Shown one piece after another: positions 60,590 through 64,000 of a stretch of DNA of 64,000 nt. Under the pieces are notes generated by a model that worked only from the letters and a program-made list of their open reading frames with translations, ran no database searches and was not told the DNA's origin. The DNA comes from KACC-23026 sp963829575 (lineage in GTDB: Bacteria > Bacillota > Bacilli > Bacillales > Sporolactobacillaceae), in NCBI GenBank assembly GCA_963829575.1, contig CAWHJF010000019.1, positions 62,001 to 126,000 of the forward strand, given 5' to 3'. Each line of letters starts with the position of its first letter. Position 1 is the first letter of the stretch. A program made the position numbers and the translations under genes.

Positions 60590-62773
60590 TTATTTGAGAT
60601 CAAAACGATCGGCGTTCATGACCTTAACCCAAGCCGAAACAAAGTCATTTACAAATTTCACTTTGTTATCGTCTTGTGCATACACTTCTGCAATGGCACG
60701 AAGTTGTGAATTAGAGCCGAACACGAGGTCCACTCGAGTAGCCGTACGCACGACGTCACCTGTTAAGCGATCGTGACCTTCAAAAAGGTTATACCCTACT
60801 GGCTTCCATTCGACACCCATGTCTAACAAGTTTACAAAGAAGTCGTTTGTAAGCGTACCGACACGGTCCGTAAAGACGCCGTGTTTTGTACCCCCATAGT
60901 TCGCTCCTAAAACACGCAGACCACCAATTAGTACAGCCATTTCAGGTGCAGTCAGATTAAGAAGTTGCGCCTTATCTACTAAAAGTTCTTCAGAACTCAC
61001 ACTATATTCTTTCTTCTGATAGTTACGGAACCCGTCCGCAACAGGCTCTAGAACTTCAAAGTTTTCACGATCCGTTTGATCTTCTGTGGCGTCGCCACGA
61101 CCAGGGGCAAACGGAACTTTAACATCAAAGCCAGCTTCTTGAGCCGCTTTCTCAACGGCTGCACTACCGCCAAGAACAATCAGATCTGCAAGACTCACCT
61201 TTTTGTGGAGATGACCTTGAAGCTCCTCAAGTACACTAAGGACTTTTGCAAGTTTTTGTGGTTGATTCACATCCCAATCCTTCTGAGGTGCAAGGCGGAT
61301 CCGTCCTCCATTAGCCCCCCCACGATTGTCAGACCCGCGGAAGGTACTTGCAGAAGCCCAAGCCGTTGTCACAAGCTCACTGATTGTTAGACCAGAATCA
61401 AGGATCAAGACTTTAATTTTTTCTACTTCGTCCTCGGTTAATTCATAGTCCACAGTTGGAATTGGATCTTGCCAGAGTAATTCTTCTTGTGGAACTTCTG
61501 GTCCTAAATATCTTGAGACCGGCCCCATATCACGGTGAAGAAGTTTAAACCAAGCACGGGCAAAGACGTCTTCAAACTCCGTTGGATTTTCAAGAAAATG
61601 ACGACCGATCTTTTCATAGACTGGGTCTGCTTTAAGCGCCAAGTCACTTGTCATCATGTAGGTTGGAATTTTCTTGGATGCATCTTCTGGATCTGGTGCA
61701 TAAAGATCATCGGTTTGATTCACAGGTTTCCATTGATGGGCACCTGCTGGGCTCTTAATAAGTTCCCATTCATTACCATATAAGATTTCTAAGAAACGAT
61801 TATCCCATTGAGTTGGGTTTGGTGTCCAGGTAACTTCAACCCCACTTGTAATGGTGTCGCGCCCTTTTCCGGAGCCATGTTCGCTGATCCAACCCAAGCC
61901 TTGTGCTTCAATTGGAGCGGCTTCCGGTTCAGGACCTACAAGAGCCGCATCACCCGCACCATGTGTTTTACCAAACGTATGACCACCTGCAATTAGAGCA
62001 ACGGTCTCTTCATCATTCATCCCCATACGTCCAAAAGTTTCGCGAATGTCACGAGCGCTTGCAAGCGGATCTGGATGACCGTTTGGACCTTCAGGATTCA
62101 CATAAATTAAGCCCATTTGAACGGCAGCAAGAGGGTTTTCAAGCTCACGATCCCCTGTATAACGATGATCGCCGAGCATTTCCGTTTCAGGTCCCCAGTA
62201 AATATCTTCCTCTGGATGCCAAATATCTGGTCTTCCGCCTCCAAAACCAAAGGTCTTAACACCCATTGATTCAAGCGCAACATTACCGGTTAAAAGAATC
62301 AAATCGGCCCATGAAATCTTGTTTCCATACTTTTGCTTAATTGGCCATAAGAGTCGACGCGCTTTATCCACATTCGTATTGTCTGCCCAACTATTAAGAG
62401 GCGCAAAACGTTGGGAACCACTTGCACCGCCACCACGACCGTCACCTGTACGATATGTACCTGCTGAGTGCCAAGCCATACGGATAAATAATGGCCCATA
62501 ATGACCAAAATCGGCTGGCCACCACTCTTGGCTCGTTGTCATTAATTCCTGAAGATCTTTTTTAAGAGCCTCGTAATCTAGTTTCGTAAACGCTTCCGCA
62601 TAATCAAAGTCTTCTCCCATAGGGTTTGACTTTCTGTCATGCTGATGGAGAATATTTAAGTTTAACTGGTTTGGCCACCAATCTCTATTCGGTGTATTAC
62701 TTAATTTCTTGCTCGTCGCACTACCGTGCATAACTGGGCATTTTCCAATATTAGAAGTATCTTTTGTATCCAT
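60590..62773 (-). CDS. katG: Catalase-peroxidase
   Basis: Bifunctional haem catalase-peroxidase that removes hydrogen peroxide in the cytosol; 727 residues, full length, with the usual duplicated two-domain structure. The distal site is IRMAWHSAGTYR (Arg, Trp, His) and the proximal haem-ligand His is in VALIAGGHTFGKTHG. The Met-Tyr-Trp adduct residues are visible: Trp in MAWHS, Tyr in LIYVNPEG and Met in MTSDLAL. The C-terminal copy lacks haem ligands, as normal. I start at the ATG at 62773, nine bases after GGAGG. A perfect PerR box lies about 65 bases upstream, so peroxide induction is likely. Confidence 0.96.
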   Translation of the reverse strand: MDTKDTSNIGKCPVMHGSATSKKLSNTPNRDWWPNQLNLNILHQHDRKSNPMGEDFDYAEAFTKLDYEALKKDLQELMTTSQEWWPADFGHYGPLFIRMAWHSAGTYRTGDGRGGGASGSQRFAPLNSWADNTNVDKARRLLWPIKQKYGNKISWADLILLTGNVALESMGVKTFGFGGGRPDIWHPEEDIYWGPETEMLGDHRYTGDRELENPLAAVQMGLIYVNPEGPNGHPDPLASARDIRETFGRMGMNDEETVALIAGGHTFGKTHGAGDAALVGPEPEAAPIEAQGLGWISEHGSGKGRDTITSGVEVTWTPNPTQWDNRFLEILYGNEWELIKSPAGAHQWKPVNQTDDLYAPDPEDASKKIPTYMMTSDLALKADPVYEKIGRHFLENPTEFEDVFARAWFKLLHRDMGPVSRYLGPEVPQEELLWQDPIPTVDYELTEDEVEKIKVLILDSGLTISELVTTAWASASTFRGSDNRGGANGGRIRLAPQKDWDVNQPQKLAKVLSVLEELQGHLHKKVSLADLIVLGGSAAVEKAAQEAGFDVKVPFAPGRGDATEDQTDRENFEVLEPVADGFRNYQKKEYSVSSEELLVDKAQLLNLTAPEMAVLIGGLRVLGANYGGTKHGVFTDRVGTLTNDFFVNLLDMGVEWKPVGYNLFEGHDRLTGDVVRTATRVDLVFGSNSQLRAIAEVYAQDDNKVKFVNDFVSAWVKVMNADRFDLK

Positions 62774-62836
62774 ATTCACTCTCCTCCTAATTTTTAAGTA
62801 AACTAAAACATTAAAAACAAAATAACAATACTTACT

Positions 62837-62851
62837 TTATAATTATTATAA
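62837..62851 (-). promoter_or_regulatory. Perfect PerR box in the katG promoter
   Basis: TTATAATTATTATAA is an exact match to the Per box consensus TTATAATNATTATAA (7-1-7), 64-78 bases upstream of the katG start. PerR bound here would repress until oxidised by peroxide. Confidence 0.85.
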
Positions 62852-63076
62852 TATATTAGTAACTTAATTGAAAGAATAATGCATTATCAAAATTAAGTAA
62901 ACAGAAACGACTTCCCAAACATTTAGAATGCATTCTACTTAAAAACACATCGCTTGCTTTATAATTAGCTTGTTTAATTGAATTTAATGTTAAAAAATTG
63001 GATATTCATTTCCTCCTATAAGCGGTCCTCTCTAACTCCTTTTAAGGTATACGACAAATCCATTTGTACCCAAACC
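62852..63076. other. Intergenic region upstream of katG
   Basis: AT-rich sequence between the PerR box and the RNase J terminator. No gene is seen. Confidence 0.5.
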
Positions 63077-63107
63077 AAAAGAGCTCATGTCAAAAATGAG
63101 CTCTTTT
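63077..63107 (-). terminator. Terminator of the RNase J gene
   Basis: Perfect 12-base arms AAAAGAGCTCAT/ATGAGCTCTTTT with a seven-base loop; T run present on both strands. Confidence 0.88.
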
Positions 63108-63183
63108 CTTAATTAAATCGTCATTTTCTCATTCCCTATAAAAAATTTTCATGCGTCCAATGAGAAAGATTGAAACGGTCCTG

Positions 63184-64000
63184 TCAAATTTCCATGATCA
63201 ATGGAACGATCATGGGCTCTTTTTTTGTTTTATTATAGATATATTGTTGAATCGCTTTTTTTATTTGCTTTTTTAAGACGTTTCGTGAACTCCGATTCGA
63301 CTTTTTAAGTTCCTCATAGGTTTCAATCGTGAGTCGATTGACCTCACTACGAAATTCTGAGAAATCTCGATCTAAAAAGCCTCTCGAAAAGGTTTCAGGT
63401 TCCGCCATTAATTTTTCTTTCTCTTTGTTCACCATAACCACGATGATTAACAAGCCATCCTCTGAAAGCTTCTTACGATCCCGTAAAACAAATTCACCAA
63501 TGTCATCAACATTCCCACGATCGACATAGGTACTTCCAACTGGAATTTCTCGTGTTGGGTGGGCAGTAGAATGGTCTAATTCGACCACATCACCATTATT
63601 TAGAATAAAGGTGTTCCCTTCCTTAACGCCTACGGATTCCGCAAGCATTCTGTGATGGTGTAGCATTCTAAATTCACCGTGAATCGGAATGAAATACTTA
63701 GGTTTCATTAATGTTAACATGAGTTTTAAATCTTCTTGATAACCATGGCCTGACACATGCATACCGGATGAACTCCCTGATCCGTAAATCACGTTCGCTC
63801 CAAGCGCAAAAAAGTTGTCAACGATACTTGTAACATTCCGTTCATTTCCAGGTATTGGACCTGCTGCAAAGATTACCGTATCTTCAGGTAGAACATCTAC
63901 CCCGCGAAAATTTCCAGTTGAAAGTCGGGCTAAAGCCGCCATTGGCTCACCTTGACTGCCTGTACATAAAATCGTGAGTTGATCTGGTGGCCATTCATCA
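63184..64000 (-). CDS. Ribonuclease J, 3' part (cut by window edge)
   Basis: The last 271 residues of a metallo-beta-lactamase/beta-CASP ribonuclease that degrades and processes mRNA 5'-3' and cleaves internally. The frame continues beyond 64000, so the start and most of the metal site are outside. Present are CTGSQGEPMAALARLSTG (beta-CASP motif A region), SSSGMHVSGHGYQEDLK (motif B/C with the conserved His) and IPIHGEFRML. The C-terminal domain ends KKEPMIVPLIMEI, resembling RNase J1 (rnjA). J1 versus J2 cannot be settled from this part, so no symbol is given. Confidence 0.9.
   Translation of the reverse strand, partial: DEWPPDQLTILCTGSQGEPMAALARLSTGNFRGVDVLPEDTVIFAAGPIPGNERNVTSIVDNFFALGANVIYGSGSSSGMHVSGHGYQEDLKLMLTLMKPKYFIPIHGEFRMLHHHRMLAESVGVKEGNTFILNNGDVVELDHSTAHPTREIPVGSTYVDRGNVDDIGEFVLRDRKKLSEDGLLIIVVMVNKEKEKLMAEPETFSRGFLDRDFSEFRSEVNRLTIETYEELKKSNRSSRNVLKKQIKKAIQQYIYNKTKKEPMIVPLIMEI

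Noticed and set aside
61076..62259. Several plus-strand frames of 60-118 codons opposite katG
   Set aside because: Shadows of the katG codon pattern; no homologous motifs and no start signals.

Overview
The window is an AT-rich chromosomal stretch from a spore-forming, low-GC Gram-positive bacterium of the order Bacillales. Evidence for this is the strong AGGAGG-type ribosome binding sites with frequent GTG/TTG starts, two YjcZ-type sporulation miniproteins, a YppF-like protein, a YhgD/YhgE-like pair, a GltC-like regulator, RNase J, and PerR, CcpA (cre) and GlnR/TnrA sites. A lineage outside Bacillus sensu stricto, such as Sporolactobacillaceae, would fit, but the genus cannot be fixed from sequence alone.

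Layout. 1-7 kb: a DUF5658 membrane protein, an aldo/keto reductase, a Gly/Tyr-rich miniprotein, and a tightly coupled three-gene set (membrane HEAT-repeat protein, processive GT2 synthase, membrane-anchored glycoside hydrolase) that looks like a surface-polysaccharide machine. 7-20 kb: two YjcZ-like miniproteins, Eis-like acetyltransferase, AEC transporter, L,D-transpeptidase, YppF-like protein behind a cre site, a domain-permuted GH3 glycosidase, two small hypotheticals, a GAF-GGDEF protein, a 14-TM drug exporter and an MscS channel. 20-22 kb: decayed DNA with a 52-bp tandem repeat and pseudogenes of a GntR regulator and a catechol 2,3-dioxygenase. 22-33 kb: second aldo/keto reductase, a flavin monooxygenase plus 3-hydroxyacyl-CoA dehydrogenase pair, a patch of mobile-element debris (IS1182-like transposase tail, a GC-rich element between 11-bp direct repeats, several hairpins), YhgE-like exporter with its TetR regulator, a 7TM-GGDEF protein and a methyltransferase. 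33-38 kb: ABC-2 transporter, GNAT, MFS. 38.2-39.7 kb: a striking array of 27 units with an exact 52-bp period. 39.7-47.6 kb: a short orphan glutamine synthetase with two GlnR/TnrA boxes, DUF421 protein, CPBP protease, PAS-GGDEF protein with an I-site, Bce-type ABC transporter without a two-component system, and a Gly/Tyr-rich miniprotein. 47.7-57.8 kb: a membrane/Tat molybdopterin oxidoreductase, CrtN-like desaturase, LysE exporter, glutaminase, GltC-like regulator, PEP carboxylase and a luciferase-like monooxygenase. 58-60.4 kb: remnants of a response regulator, a DrrAB-type ABC transporter and an MFS carrier around an intact formate/nitrite-type channel. 60.6-64 kb: katG with a perfect PerR box, and the 3' part of an RNase J gene cut by the window edge.

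How it fits together. glnA, glsA, the GltC-like regulator and ppc form a loose carbon/nitrogen theme (glutamine/glutamate balance plus oxaloacetate supply). Three GGDEF proteins indicate c-di-GMP signalling, though no EAL, HD-GYP or obvious PilZ protein is visible here. The most unusual content is non-coding: two unrelated-sequence tandem arrays that share the same 52-bp period and a dyad in every unit, plus a set of dispersed hairpins.
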